This document shows, piece by piece, positions 18,056 to 28,224 of a stretch of DNA of 47,387 bases (position 1 is the stretch's first letter; each line of letters starts with the position of its first letter). Where the stretch lies: the NCBI GenBank assembly GCA_945905745.1, contig CAMDQF010000008.1, positions 1 through 47,387 on the forward strand. Reading direction: 5' to 3'. The translations under genes were made by a program, and so were the position numbers. This DNA comes from Litorilinea aerophila (GTDB lineage Bacteria > Chloroflexota > Anaerolineae > Caldilineales > Caldilineaceae). Below the pieces are notes generated by a model. It searched no databases. It saw nothing but the letters and a program-made list of their open reading frames with translations, and had not been told where the DNA came from.

Positions 18056-21000
18056 TTATTCTCCCGCCAGATACATGGATAGAATGACTTCACGCTTTCC
18101 CGCCGAACGCGGATTTTCTTCTGCATAATGGCTTTCAAGCAAGCGCGCGGGGATATGTGTTTGTAGAATTGCCAAAACCTTTAATTGATTTAGCATCTGA
18201 TTTCCTAATTCTTCCAATGCCTTATAGGTCGTCTTGGTGGTCTGCTTGGGTAAGCCGCCTTCATCAAGTTGTGACATTACCTTTTTCAGATATTCTTCCT
18301 GATCTTCGGTCAATTGCTTGGTGTTTTTGAATGTCATTTTCAGAAGTTTCATAATCTTCACGCCGCTATCCTGACCCCGGTGGGTTTTGATTTCGACCCC
18401 GTCTTCTGTTGTGACATACAAAAAGGCATCCTTGTTTTTATCGAGCAGGTCAAAATAAGTTTCGGGTAACTTCTGCTTTTTCTCGTCCGCTTCGCTTTCG
18501 AGAATTTCTGCGGCTGAAATAAAATCCAATTCATCGGCTTGCAAGCCTTGCCCTGAGCCTGTCGAAGGGTTGTTGCCTGCCATAAAAAACTTTTGCACTT
18601 TCCCCTTGCGGAAATAAGTTACAAGCGAACCTGTAAATTCAGATTTCGCTTTTGCTGAACGCCCCTTCTTGGGGAGTCTTTTTATCTTCTCGAACAAGTC
18701 AGCGTCATTATCGCGGATATTCTTAATCAAAGTCAGGTATTTCAATTCGCTGGTCTCGCCTTCATCTTCGCCAGTAATTGTCTTCTTGGAAACCAAACGA
18801 TTAAAAAGTTCGTGAGAGCCAATCGGTTCGCCGTCCGTCAATAAAGCCGCATCACCGCCGAGCAAAGTTAGAAAAGCATTGATTTTTGCTTCTGCCGCTT
18901 CCTTCAATTTAATTTCATTATTCGATTGTGTGGTGGGGAAGAAGTTGAAAGTATAAATCGTGTCAAACTTTGTATCCACGCGGTTAATACGTCCTACACG
19001 TTGCATCATGCGAGTGGGATTCCAAGGAATATCATAATTAATCACGATGTTTGAGCGGTGTAAGTTTACGCCTTCCGATAAAACTTCTGTCGCTACCAAA
19101 ATGCGATAATCGTCTTTTGGCTTCTTGGCTTTTGCGTCAAAATTCTTGATAACGATTTCGCGCATACCTTCCCCAGAGCCGCCTGAAAAACACAAAGCCT
19201 GATTTTTATAGGCATTATTAATATGCTCAGTAATATATTCTGCGGTTTCCTTTGATTCGCTAAAAAGAATAATCTTGTTGTTCTTCAAGAGTTCATTGGT
19301 AGATAACACTTCCAACAAGGCGATCAGTTTAGGGTCGCGGGTTACTTTTGCCCAAAGTTTTTGTATGTTTTCAAGAATGACAAGATCGTTTTTTAAAGTT
19401 TCAAGGAATTCAGGTTTAAAGTCACTGCTTTCAAATTTATCCGCCTTGCCTGAGTCTATTAATTGCTGAACAGCCTCATCATTATCATTTTCCAAATACT
19501 CAAAAATCTTGTTGATATGCTTTTTGCTGGTGTAAACATTGCCTTTTTCAAATTCCCTGATGAACAACTCGTAGGAATGAATAAACCTGCCAATTGAATT
19601 TTTGAACGCAAAGAAACTGCTTTCCAGCCTTTTGATAAGCAGAATTTTCATAAACTTGCCCATATTCTTCTGGGCTTGTACTTCGAGTTGATCCAAACCT
19701 TCTTTCAAATACAGCAAAGGCGTATAACGGGCATATTTGAAATCCTTTGCCAGCATTTCCATTGTTGCGGTGAATATCTTGTCTTCTTCATCATTCAGTC
19801 CGTAATACAAGGGCGCAGGCGCGGCAACATCAGGAAAGCGTAGTTTCTGTTTGGCTAGGTCGTTCCCGAAATATTTTATGATTTCGGTTCTGGTTCTGCG
19901 TACCATCAAATACTTAAGCACTTTCTCTCGAATTTCTTTTGAATTCTCTTTTACAACCCGCAAATACTCTTCATTATCTTTTTGACGATCCAAGCCTTTT
20001 AGGTTTTTAGCCAATCCGCTAAAGAATCCTTCAATATCAGGCAAGTTGGGGATAGTGCTTTTCTTGGAATTCTGGAAAAGTTTTAGTTCACTCAAAATAT
20101 CTTTCGGGGAATTATTATAAGGCGTGGCTGTTACAAGAATCACCCGCTTGCCCCGACAAATCTCAGAAAGTTTTTCATAAGTCATATTGGTTTCTGTTCT
20201 GAAACGATGAGCCTCATCAATGATGATGTTTTTGAATCTTTCAACTCCTTTATCCAGAATGTCATCCAATTTCCCAATGGATTCAAAACTGGCGGGAATT
20301 CTAAAATCAGCAAAGGCGTTTTTCCATGAACCTGGGTTATCTTCATCCAGCAACACAGGCGGAGCAATCACCAAAGTCCGTCCGTCCAATTGCCCTGCAA
20401 GCAAAGTAGCAATATAAGTTTTTCCCAAACCAACGACATCAGCAACAAATACACCGCCGTACTCTTCCAGAATTTTCTTAGCGTTTAATACCGCCTGTTC
20501 CTGATATTCAAGTTTCATAAAGTTTTCAGGCAGGTAATTTGCAAAAACTTCATCGGATTGATTCAATTCATCCTTGAAGTACTCATAGAGCAGTTTCAGA
20601 TAGAGTTCGTAGGGTGTAATATCGTAATTGAGCCATGTTTTTGTATTGATGGTCTCAATATATTTTTCGCTGATGTCAACGGCATCCAGCCAGAGTTCTT
20701 CAAATTTGTCCTTGGCGAATCTGTAGTCTGAGCTGTTTTTGAGTTCGACATTGAATTCAAGATTATCTACTAATCCAGATTGGGTCAGATTGCTCGACCC
20801 GGTAATAATACGTCCCACATCATAATGACCCTCTTTGAAGGTAACAATGTAAAGTTTAGCGTGAATGTTTTGAGATGGGTAAACTTTGATTTCAAGTTTC
20901 CCGCTCTTGATCCATTCAATGAATTTTATAACTCCTTGCTCAACTGTCTGGCTGTCCTGCGAATTTTCAAGTTCACTTGCCACTTGTTGAACAAAAATAT

Positions 21001-21274
21001 CCTTCGCTTCCTTGTGAGATGGGTCGGGGAGTTCTTGCTGAATTTCTTCTTTTGCAATTGAGAACAAATCAAAGGCTTTTTTGTCTGTGCTGATACCCAC
21101 CAAAATTCTGACCTTCTCGGTATTTTCAAGCGATTTATAAATTGCATAAAACCCGCTTGTGTAAAAATAGCCTGATAAAACATCAAAGAAGCGCGAGTCT
21201 TTGATTAAGACATTGAACCTATCTTTCAGGCTTTGTCCATTTTCATTGGTAATAAAGGTGAGGTCAGTTGTCAT
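18056..21274 (-). CDS. PLD-domain plus SNF2/SF2-type helicase fusion
   Basis: N-terminal HKD-like IHAKLYIVTFKEGHYDVGRIITGSSNLTQSG; helicase VADVVGLGKTYIA, IIDEAHRFR, LVTATPYNNS, MMQRVGRINRVD. Confidence 0.88.
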   Translation of the reverse strand: MTTDLTFITNENGQSLKDRFNVLIKDSRFFDVLSGYFYTSGFYAIYKSLENTEKVRILVGISTDKKAFDLFSIAKEEIQQELPDPSHKEAKDIFVQQVASELENSQDSQTVEQGVIKFIEWIKSGKLEIKVYPSQNIHAKLYIVTFKEGHYDVGRIITGSSNLTQSGLVDNLEFNVELKNSSDYRFAKDKFEELWLDAVDISEKYIETINTKTWLNYDITPYELYLKLLYEYFKDELNQSDEVFANYLPENFMKLEYQEQAVLNAKKILEEYGGVFVADVVGLGKTYIATLLAGQLDGRTLVIAPPVLLDEDNPGSWKNAFADFRIPASFESIGKLDDILDKGVERFKNIIIDEAHRFRTETNMTYEKLSEICRGKRVILVTATPYNNSPKDILSELKLFQNSKKSTIPNLPDIEGFFSGLAKNLKGLDRQKDNEEYLRVVKENSKEIREKVLKYLMVRRTRTEIIKYFGNDLAKQKLRFPDVAAPAPLYYGLNDEEDKIFTATMEMLAKDFKYARYTPLLYLKEGLDQLEVQAQKNMGKFMKILLIKRLESSFFAFKNSIGRFIHSYELFIREFEKGNVYTSKKHINKIFEYLENDNDEAVQQLIDSGKADKFESSDFKPEFLETLKNDLVILENIQKLWAKVTRDPKLIALLEVLSTNELLKNNKIILFSESKETAEYITEHINNAYKNQALCFSGGSGEGMREIVIKNFDAKAKKPKDDYRILVATEVLSEGVNLHRSNIVINYDIPWNPTRMMQRVGRINRVDTKFDTIYTFNFFPTTQSNNEIKLKEAAEAKINAFLTLLGGDAALLTDGEPIGSHELFNRLVSKKTITGEDEGETSELKYLTLIKNIRDNDADLFEKIKRLPKKGRSAKAKSEFTGSLVTYFRKGKVQKFFMAGNNPSTGSGQGLQADELDFISAAEILESEADEKKQKLPETYFDLLDKNKDAFLYVTTEDGVEIKTHRGQDSGVKIMKLLKMTFKNTKQLTEDQEEYLKKVMSQLDEGGLPKQTTKTTYKALEELGNQMLNQLKVLAILQTHIPARLLESHYAEENPRSAGKREVILSMYLAGE
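18546..18569. repeat. Dispersed-type repeat CCCTTCGACAGGCTCAGGGCAAGG inside the helicase CDS
   Basis: Encodes N-PSTGSGQG-L in frame (reverse strand). Confidence 0.7.
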
Positions 21275-21418
21275 AGGTTAATCCTAACTTACTTTATCTT
21301 ATGAAACAAGCACAACTAACCTATTCAAAAACCCATGTGCTATATTCTCCCCCGCTTTTTGGAGGATGTTGAAAATCTCGCGGAACACAAGACTTTTTTC
21401 GCTAATTGTGCAAGGGGC

Positions 21419-21449
21419 GTTGGGCCGGGCACTCAGCGTCCGGCCCAAC
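21419..21449. repeat. Hairpin GTTGGGCCGG-N11-CCGGCCCAAC
   Basis: 10-bp perfect stem in the gap between the RM locus and nuo. Confidence 0.75.
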
Positions 21450-21595
21450 TATTCTATATACAGAAAACATCCTCAACCAGCCCTAACTCATTCCACCCGA
21501 TTGATGCAGTATACAGCCCCATTTCCCTATAGTCAACGAGGCTACTCCATTACTGGACAATCGCGTACGGAGCAAACGGCAGTGGTCGTATAACA

Positions 21596-21634
21596 AAAAA
21601 GTAGAGACACGGCATTGCCGTGTCTCTACTTTTT
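21596..21634. terminator. 19-bp perfect-stem palindrome downstream of nuoN, likely bidirectional terminator
   Basis: AAAAAGTAGAGACACGGCA-T-TGCCGTGTCTCTACTTTTT. Confidence 0.85.
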
Positions 21635-21667
21635 GCAGTGCTTATCGGATTTGTCTACCCGACATGC

Positions 21668-23161
21668 CTACTGAGCAGCCGCCAGAATCTGCGCCGAGGC
21701 TGTATTCACCCACTCAATGACGGTGGAGGGATAGACGCCCATCCACAGCGTTGCCACGGTGCAGATGACGAGACTGATCTGCACACCCATGGGGGCGTAT
21801 AGAGCCGTCCCCTTGTCATCGGTGAAGAACATTGTGCGCACGATACTCAGGTAGTAGAAGGCGGCAATACCCGCATTCACCAGCCCCGCCGCGGCCAGCC
21901 AGAAATACTGGTGTTGGATGGCTGCACCAAAGACATAGAATTTGCCCAGGAAACCGCCGGTCAGCGGAATGCCCGTGAGACTGAGCAGGAAGATGACGAA
22001 CATCACCGCCAGCCCCGGCGCCCGGTGGATCAGCCCGTGGAAGGCGCTCATCTCCGTGCTGCCGGTTGTCTCTTCCACGGCCTGAATCACCAGGAAGGCA
22101 CCCACGTTCGTAAAGAGATAGGCGAAGAGGTAGAGCAGCACGCCGTTCAGCCCGTCCATCCCGCTGGTGGAGAAGGTGGTCACCGCCACCAGCCCCATCA
22201 GAATATAGCCAGCCTGGGCCACCGAGCTATAGGCCAGCATCCGCTTCACATTCGTCTGGCGCAGCGCGGCCAGATTGCCCATTGTCATTGTAATAATGCT
22301 CAGCCCCGCCAGAATGGGCACCCAATTGACCTGAAAAGGAGCTAGGCCCACGACAAAGACACGAACAAGCACGGCGAAGGCCGCTGCCTTAGAAGCCGTG
22401 GAGAGATAGATCGCTACCGGTGTGGGTGCGCCTTCGTAGGTGTCGGGGACCCACTGGTAGAAGGGGGCCAGGCTGGCTTTGAAGCCGAGACCGGCCAATG
22501 TCAACACTGTGGCGGGAATGGCGGCAAAGGCGATACCGGTCATCTTCTCCTGGCCTTCCATCGCGGCTGTAAAGAAGGCGGCGATGTCGGCCAAATAGAG
22601 CGAACCCGTCGCGCCGTAGAGCAGGCTGATGCCGTAGAGCATCACCGCCGAAGCTACCGAGCCATAGAGGAAGTATTTCAGACCCGCCTCATTGCTACGC
22701 CGATCTTCCCGCAGGAAGCCAGCCAGCATATAGCTGGTAATCGACAGGAATTCAATGGCGATGTAGATAAGCACCAGATTGTTGGCGCTGGCTGCCACGC
22801 ACATGGCCAAGCTGACCATCACGTAGAAGGTCCAGAATTCGCTATGGTTCTTTGTGCGCTTGTTCATATAGCCGCCGCCAGCAATCGCGATCAGCACCAT
22901 CCCGGCCAGAATGGTAACTTTGATGAACATAGCAAAGCTGTCAATGGTCATCATCCAGTAAGCTGTTTGCGGCTCTTTCACCTTCAACTGGAGCAGGCTG
23001 GCAAGCAGCGCAGCCGAGATGAAGAGAATCGACAGCGCCATATAACTTGCGCCTGTGCGCTTGCCCTGCGCTTTGGGATCGCTGGCTACATCCAGACAGA
23101 AGATCAGTAGCCCGCCGATAAGCAGTATGATCTCAGGTAAAATCAATCCGAGGTCGTTCAA
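21668..23161 (-). CDS. nuoN: NADH-quinone oxidoreductase subunit N (operon 1)
   Basis: NuoN-type antiporter-like subunit: YIAIEFLSITSYMLAGFLRED, PTPVAIYLSTASKAAAFAVLVRV. Confidence 0.93.
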   Translation of the reverse strand: MNDLGLILPEIILLIGGLLIFCLDVASDPKAQGKRTGASYMALSILFISAALLASLLQLKVKEPQTAYWMMTIDSFAMFIKVTILAGMVLIAIAGGGYMNKRTKNHSEFWTFYVMVSLAMCVAASANNLVLIYIAIEFLSITSYMLAGFLREDRRSNEAGLKYFLYGSVASAVMLYGISLLYGATGSLYLADIAAFFTAAMEGQEKMTGIAFAAIPATVLTLAGLGFKASLAPFYQWVPDTYEGAPTPVAIYLSTASKAAAFAVLVRVFVVGLAPFQVNWVPILAGLSIITMTMGNLAALRQTNVKRMLAYSSVAQAGYILMGLVAVTTFSTSGMDGLNGVLLYLFAYLFTNVGAFLVIQAVEETTGSTEMSAFHGLIHRAPGLAVMFVIFLLSLTGIPLTGGFLGKFYVFGAAIQHQYFWLAAAGLVNAGIAAFYYLSIVRTMFFTDDKGTALYAPMGVQISLVICTVATLWMGVYPSTVIEWVNTASAQILAAAQ

Positions 23162-23186
23162 GACGGCACCCCCGTTGGGAAGAGTT

Positions 23187-23221
23187 CAATAACCGAGTTT
23201 TTCTCAAAAACTCGGTTATTG
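23187..23221. repeat. 16-bp perfect hairpin in the nuoM-nuoN gap
   Basis: CAATAACCGAGTTTTT-CTC-AAAAACTCGGTTATTG. Confidence 0.9.
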
Positions 23222-23224
23222 TAA

Positions 23225-24820
23225 CTAAAGATTGCTGACAAAATTCATCAGTTCGATGGCGGATGTGTTGAAAAAGTCCAAGAGGGGTGTCGGGTAGATA
23301 CCCAGCAGGAACATGCCCGCTACCAGCGGCCACAGCGTCCACTTCTCAAAGGCGACCATATCGGTCGGGCCGTCGGCGTGGTGGCCATCCACCGTTGTCC
23401 AGTGGTCTACCTTTGTGGCGTCGTACTCGCCCAGGAAGACGTTCTGGATGATGCGGTAGAGAATGTAGACCGCTGTCATCACAATGCCGATTGTGCCAAA
23501 GGCCGCCCACCAGGGAGCCAGGGCAAAAGCACCCCGGAAGGTGAAGAACTCGGCCCAGAAGCCAGCCAGACCGGGGAGGCCCAGACTGGCGAAGGCCGCC
23601 ACCATCATCAGCCCATAGTAGTGAGGGGTCTTGGATGACAACCCCCCAAATTTCGCCAGTTCCCTGGTGTGCGCCCGCTCGTAGATGATGCCCACCAGGA
23701 AGAACAACGCACCGGTGATCAGGCCGTGGTTGAACATTTGCAGGGTGGCACCGTTGATTGCCATCACCGCGCTCTCTTTGAGCGCTTCTGGGGCCAATTG
23801 GAAGGCGTTGGCTGCCGATTCCAATCCTTCGGGTGTCATCACCATCGCCGCCGCGCCGATGCCCAGGACGACGTAGCCCATATGGCTGACCGAGCTATAG
23901 GCGATCAGTCGCTTCAGGTCGGTCTGCGCCACGCAGACAAATGCGCCGTAGACAATCGCAATCGCACCGAGGGCCACCAGCCAGGGCGCCCAATGTACTG
24001 ACGCATTGGGGAAGGTGGGCAGCATAATGCGCAGCAGACCGTAGGCCCCCAACTTCAGCAACACACCGGCCAGAATCACACTGCCAGCCGTCGGCGCTTC
24101 CGTATGGGCGTCGGGCAGCCAGGTGTGGAAGGGGAAGCTGGGCACTTTGAAGGCAAAACCCAGGAACAACCCCCAGAAGGCCATGCTGGCCAGGGTCAGG
24201 TCGTCGGCGAAGGGCTGGGCCTTGGCTGCTTCCAGAATGTCGAAGGTGCCTGTGGCAAAGTAGACGCCCAGAATCGCCAAAAGCATGGCCACCGACCCAA
24301 TGAGGGTATAGATGAAGAACTTGACCGACGCATAGCCCCGATTTGCGCCGCCCCAGACGCCGATGAGGAAGTACATCGGGACGAGGCTGATCTCCCAGAA
24401 AACGTAGAAGAGTACGTAGTCCAGGGCCATAAAGACGCCCAACATACTCATCTGCAACAGATGTATCAGGAAGAAGTATTCCTTGACCCGCTTGCTAATC
24501 ACCCCGGCGCTGTAGAAGAGGCTCAGGGTGGAGAGCAGCGCGGTCAGGAAGATCAACGGAACGCTCAACCCGTCTACGCCCAGATGGAAGCTGGCGTTGA
24601 GATCGGGGATCCATTCAGCGTTCACGCTGAACTGCATCCCGCCGACGGTAAAGTCATAGGCAGTGAGCAGGTAAACGCTCAAACCTAAGGGAAGAAGGCT
24701 GGCGACAATGGACCCATTTTTGATGAGCTTGTCGTTGCTGCCAAAGAGCAGCACCAACAGCGCCGACACCACCGGCCAGAACAAAATCAGTGTCAAAACA
24801 ATCGAATCAAGCGATTCCAT
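23225..24820 (-). CDS. nuoM: NADH-quinone oxidoreductase subunit M (operon 1)
   Basis: VLFYVFWEISLVPMYFLIGVWGG, FHTWLPDAHTEAPTAGSVILAGVLLKLGAYG. Confidence 0.95.
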   Translation of the reverse strand: MESLDSIVLTLILFWPVVSALLVLLFGSNDKLIKNGSIVASLLPLGLSVYLLTAYDFTVGGMQFSVNAEWIPDLNASFHLGVDGLSVPLIFLTALLSTLSLFYSAGVISKRVKEYFFLIHLLQMSMLGVFMALDYVLFYVFWEISLVPMYFLIGVWGGANRGYASVKFFIYTLIGSVAMLLAILGVYFATGTFDILEAAKAQPFADDLTLASMAFWGLFLGFAFKVPSFPFHTWLPDAHTEAPTAGSVILAGVLLKLGAYGLLRIMLPTFPNASVHWAPWLVALGAIAIVYGAFVCVAQTDLKRLIAYSSVSHMGYVVLGIGAAAMVMTPEGLESAANAFQLAPEALKESAVMAINGATLQMFNHGLITGALFFLVGIIYERAHTRELAKFGGLSSKTPHYYGLMMVAAFASLGLPGLAGFWAEFFTFRGAFALAPWWAAFGTIGIVMTAVYILYRIIQNVFLGEYDATKVDHWTTVDGHHADGPTDMVAFEKWTLWPLVAGMFLLGIYPTPLLDFFNTSAIELMNFVSNL

Positions 24821-24893
24821 GAAATCTTCTCCTCAGAAACGGACGAGGCGTACTTATATTTCGTGACGCATAGCGTCTTGATCAACTCTGGGA

Positions 24894-24998
24894 GGACGCA
24901 GATTTTTATGATTGAAATTGATTTCTACTGATTGATTTGACAGATACGCTCTAAAAATCTGCGCTGATCTGCGTGATGAATCAGTAAAATCTGCGTCC
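24894..24998. repeat. Inverted pair GGACGCAGATTTT...AAAATCTGCGTCC in the nuoL-nuoM gap
   Basis: Perfect 13-bp arms, with further ATCTGCG words between them. Confidence 0.85.
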
Positions 24999-25004
24999 GC
25001 TTTC

Positions 25005-27266
25005 CTACACAAGCGTCATAATCAACGGCAGAACGTTCAAGAAGAGCCAGAGGGCTGCCATCAGCAAACCAAAGAGCAGATAGGTCTGCACCCGGCCATC
25101 CTGAAGCAGACGGGCGATGCCGCCAGCCTGATCCGAGAGCCAGCCCAGACCCATCACCGCACCGTCCACCACAATCCGGTCAAAGGCGGCCAAGACAGAG
25201 CTCAGCCAGAGGGCCACACGACCGATGGCGTTGACCAGTGCGTCGATCACCCACTCCCGGTCAAAGAGCGCCAGGAACTTGGAGAGAGCCATTGTGAAGG
25301 CGATGATTGTGGCGTTGTAGAATTCGTCTACCCAATACTTGCGATGCCAGGCCCACCAGATGGGTCCCAGCAGCTTGGAGAGGGGGTCGATCTGTCCTTC
25401 CTTCAAGCCCTGGCCGTAAATCACATAGCCCAGACCCAGCCCACCCAACGCCACCACCAGGGATGTCACCAGCGGTACGAGCGTGAACTCCAGATGGTGG
25501 GCGTGGAGGTGCATATATTCCATATACGGTTCGAGGAAATGCTCGATCCAGTTGGGGACAATGCCGCCGATGACCGGGAAGTATTCGGGAATGCCCACCC
25601 AACCGCCTGCAATCGCAAAGAAGCTGATGAGGATCAACGGGGTGGTCATGGCCGGGACACTCTCCGGTGCATGGATAGCGCCTGCGGAGCGGGCTTTGCC
25701 CAGGAAGGTTAACCCGATCTGGCGCATCGTGTAGAAAGCCGTCAGGAAAGCGGCCACGGCCAAGGTGCCAAAGACCCACAAGTGGTTGCCACCCCATGCG
25801 CTTGCCAAAATCTCGTCCTTCGACCAGAAACCGGCGGTGATCAGCGGGAAGCCGGAGAGGGCCAGACCGCCGATGATGAAAGTCCAGCCGGTGCGGGGCA
25901 TCCTGCCTAGCAGACCACCCATATTGCGCATATCCTGGGGGTCGTTGGGGTTCAGATCGCCATCGGAGCGGTGAACCAGATGTCCGTGTCCGTGATCGTC
26001 ATGGCCGTGATCGTCGTGCCCATGATCATCGGGCCCATGCCCATTGTGGCTGGCGTGTGCGTGGGCGTGATGGAAGCCGTGCTCCATCCCGTGGATGACG
26101 CTGCCGGAGCCAAGAAAGAGCAGGGCTTTGAAGAAGGCGTGGGTGAGCAGGTGGAAGAGAGCCGCCACATACGCGCCCATTCCAATCGCCGCCACCATAT
26201 AGCCCAACTGACTGATGGTGGAATAGGCCAGCACCCGCTTCACATCCCATTGGGCCATGGCGATGGTGGCCGCAAAGATGGCCGTGAAACCGCCGATAAA
26301 GGCCACGAATTGCAGCGCGCTGGCGGAGACCTCCCCGGCGTACTCATAGATGGGGAACATGCGCACCAGCAGGAAGACACCCGCCGAAACCATTGTGGCT
26401 GCGTGAATCATCGCGCTGACCGGTGTGGGGCCTTCCATCGCATCCGGCAACCAGACGTGCAGGGGGAATTGGGCGCTCTTGCCGATAGTCCCGAAGAAGA
26501 TCAGGACTGCAATTACGGCAATCCAGGGAACTGCACCGATGACGGGAACGTTGGCTGTGCTGTGGGCCAGGTGCTCCAGATTCTCGGCGGTGAAGAGTTC
26601 GGAGAAGCGCAGGCTGCTCGGTTCGCTCTGAATGTAGAGGAACATCATACCGATCAGCATAATTGCATCGCCGATACGGGTGGTCATAAAGGCTTTGATG
26701 GCCGCGGCTCTAGCCGTCGGCTTCTCGTACCAGAAGCCGATGAGTAGATAGCTGCACAGCCCCATAATCTCCCAGAAGATGAAGAACATCAGGAGACTGT
26801 TGGAGACGACCAGCCCCAGCATACCCGTGGCAAAGAGGCAGATGTAGGCGAAGAAGCGGCTGTAGCGTGGGTCTTTGCCTTGGGCCACTGCTTCCGGAAA
26901 GGCTGCTGCGTTCAGATGGCCTGGAAAGGTCATATACCCGCTGGAGTAGATGAAGATCATCAAGACCAGGAAGGGGACCATAAAGAGCATCAGCGCGTTG
27001 GCCGGATCCACCGCATAGCCAATCACGATCTCACTCGTCCCCGTGGGGATAGAGTAGAGCGCCTGGTCGATGGGGTGTTCGCCGAAATGTTCGGCGAAGA
27101 AGGAAGCAAAGGCAATGCCCCAGCCCAGAATCCAGCTCAAGACCGCCGCGCTCACCGCCACCAGAGTCGTGCCGCGCTTGTTGCGGTTCAACCCCAGGAC
27201 GATGGCGAGAAAAGCCAGGAAGGGTGGGATGGGTACAATCCACGCTGCGTTAAAAATGCCATCCAT
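25005..27266 (-). CDS. nuoL: NADH-quinone oxidoreductase subunit L (operon 1), His-rich loop
   Basis: [36 protein letters not shown]; 753 aa with [37 protein letters not shown]. Confidence 0.95.
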   Translation of the reverse strand: MDGIFNAAWIVPIPPFLAFLAIVLGLNRNKRGTTLVAVSAAVLSWILGWGIAFASFFAEHFGEHPIDQALYSIPTGTSEIVIGYAVDPANALMLFMVPFLVLMIFIYSSGYMTFPGHLNAAAFPEAVAQGKDPRYSRFFAYICLFATGMLGLVVSNSLLMFFIFWEIMGLCSYLLIGFWYEKPTARAAAIKAFMTTRIGDAIMLIGMMFLYIQSEPSSLRFSELFTAENLEHLAHSTANVPVIGAVPWIAVIAVLIFFGTIGKSAQFPLHVWLPDAMEGPTPVSAMIHAATMVSAGVFLLVRMFPIYEYAGEVSASALQFVAFIGGFTAIFAATIAMAQWDVKRVLAYSTISQLGYMVAAIGMGAYVAALFHLLTHAFFKALLFLGSGSVIHGMEHGFHHAHAHASHNGHGPDDHGHDDHGHDDHGHGHLVHRSDGDLNPNDPQDMRNMGGLLGRMPRTGWTFIIGGLALSGFPLITAGFWSKDEILASAWGGNHLWVFGTLAVAAFLTAFYTMRQIGLTFLGKARSAGAIHAPESVPAMTTPLILISFFAIAGGWVGIPEYFPVIGGIVPNWIEHFLEPYMEYMHLHAHHLEFTLVPLVTSLVVALGGLGLGYVIYGQGLKEGQIDPLSKLLGPIWWAWHRKYWVDEFYNATIIAFTMALSKFLALFDREWVIDALVNAIGRVALWLSSVLAAFDRIVVDGAVMGLGWLSDQAGGIARLLQDGRVQTYLLFGLLMAALWLFLNVLPLIMTLV

Positions 27267-27324
27267 AGACAGACCTCATTGGCGTGCGTTACGACAATTG
27301 ATAGTTCAATGAGTCAAGAAAATC

Positions 27325-27419
27325 GGGACGCAGATTGCAATGATTTGATCTGCGCTGATTTTCTTTTGCCACTGATGAACGCTGATAAACACGGATGTAT
27401 TCTGCGTTAATCTGCGTCC
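27325..27419. repeat. Inverted pair GGACGCAGATT...AATCTGCGTCC in the TPR-nuoL gap
   Basis: Same word family as 24894-24998. Confidence 0.82.
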
Positions 27420-27426
27420 AAATCCT

Positions 27427-27798
27427 TTACTTCAAACCGACTTCGGTGGGGCGGCGCAGACTGTTGAGCAGATTCCCTACCCCGTAGCCGACTACCAGCC
27501 CGACAAAACCCAACCCCAGCAACCACAAATCGCTGGAGAGACGAGCGAACGAACCAAAACCTATAAAGAGAATTGCACCAGCCAGCGAGACAAGCAACAA
27601 ACGAGTCTGCTCAGATTTGCGCTCTTTGGCAAGGGCCAACAGTGCAACCGCTTCCTTGCGCTCTGGTGCGTGCTTTACCACTTCCTTCAAAGCGTGATAG
27701 GCTCCTGTGAAGTTGCCGTCCCGCATCTTTTCCTGGGCCATCTCGAAGAGAAAGTCGCACTGCTCTTCTACCGTGCCCGTCAATAACTGTTTGGGCAT
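27427..27798 (-). CDS. Small TPR-like protein with C-terminal TM segments, within nuo operon 1
   Basis: EEQCDFLFEMAQEKMRDGNFTGAYHALKEVVKHAPERKEAVALLALAKE followed by two hydrophobic segments. Start MPKQLLTG (27798) avoids overlapping nuoK. Confidence 0.65.
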   Translation of the reverse strand: MPKQLLTGTVEEQCDFLFEMAQEKMRDGNFTGAYHALKEVVKHAPERKEAVALLALAKERKSEQTRLLLVSLAGAILFIGFGSFARLSSDLWLLGLGFVGLVVGYGVGNLLNSLRRPTEVGLK

Positions 27799-27811
27799 TT
27801 TGGCTTGCCTC

Positions 27812-28123
27812 CTACCCAGCCAGGAGGTCCAATTCATCCAAATTCACTGTCTTGCGTTCCCGGTAGACGGAGATGATCAGCGCCAAACCCACGGCTGCTT
27901 CGGCTGCCGCCAGGGCAATAATCAGCACAGCGAAGACTTGTCCCGTCAGATTGGCTGGGGTATCGCCATAGCGCCAGAAGGCCACCAGATTGATGTTGGC
28001 CGCGTTGAGCATCAACTCAATGCTCATCAGCACCGCAATGGCGTTGCGTCGGGCCAGCGCGCCGTAGAGACCCGCCGAGAAGAGAAATGCGCCTACCAGT
28101 AAATATCCGGTCAATGGAACCAC
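27812..28123 (-). CDS. nuoK: NADH-quinone oxidoreductase subunit K (operon 1)
   Basis: [35 protein letters not shown]. Confidence 0.95.
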   Translation of the reverse strand: MVPLTGYLLVGAFLFSAGLYGALARRNAIAVLMSIELMLNAANINLVAFWRYGDTPANLTGQVFAVLIIALAAAEAAVGLALIISVYRERKTVNLDELDLLAG

Positions 28124-28147
28124 GGATGAGTCCTCCTGCGTACAAGT

Positions 28148-28222
28148 GAGCAGTTATCAGTGGGCAGTAATCAGTTACCAGTGGTGTGAGATGACTCGAC
28201 TGATTACTGATAACTGTTCACT
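28148..28222. repeat. Inverted pair of CAGTTATCAGT/ACTGATAACTG words in the nuoJ-nuoK gap
   Basis: gagcagttatcagtgggcagtaatcagttaccagt ... ctgattactgataactgttcactgc. Confidence 0.85.
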
Positions 28223-28224
28223 GC

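Noticed and set aside
14842-21274. DISARM or BREX assignment
   Set aside because: Only two genes; no drmA/drmB (DUF1998) or BREX brxC/pglZ-like ORFs nearby. Kept as an unclassified RM-like pair.
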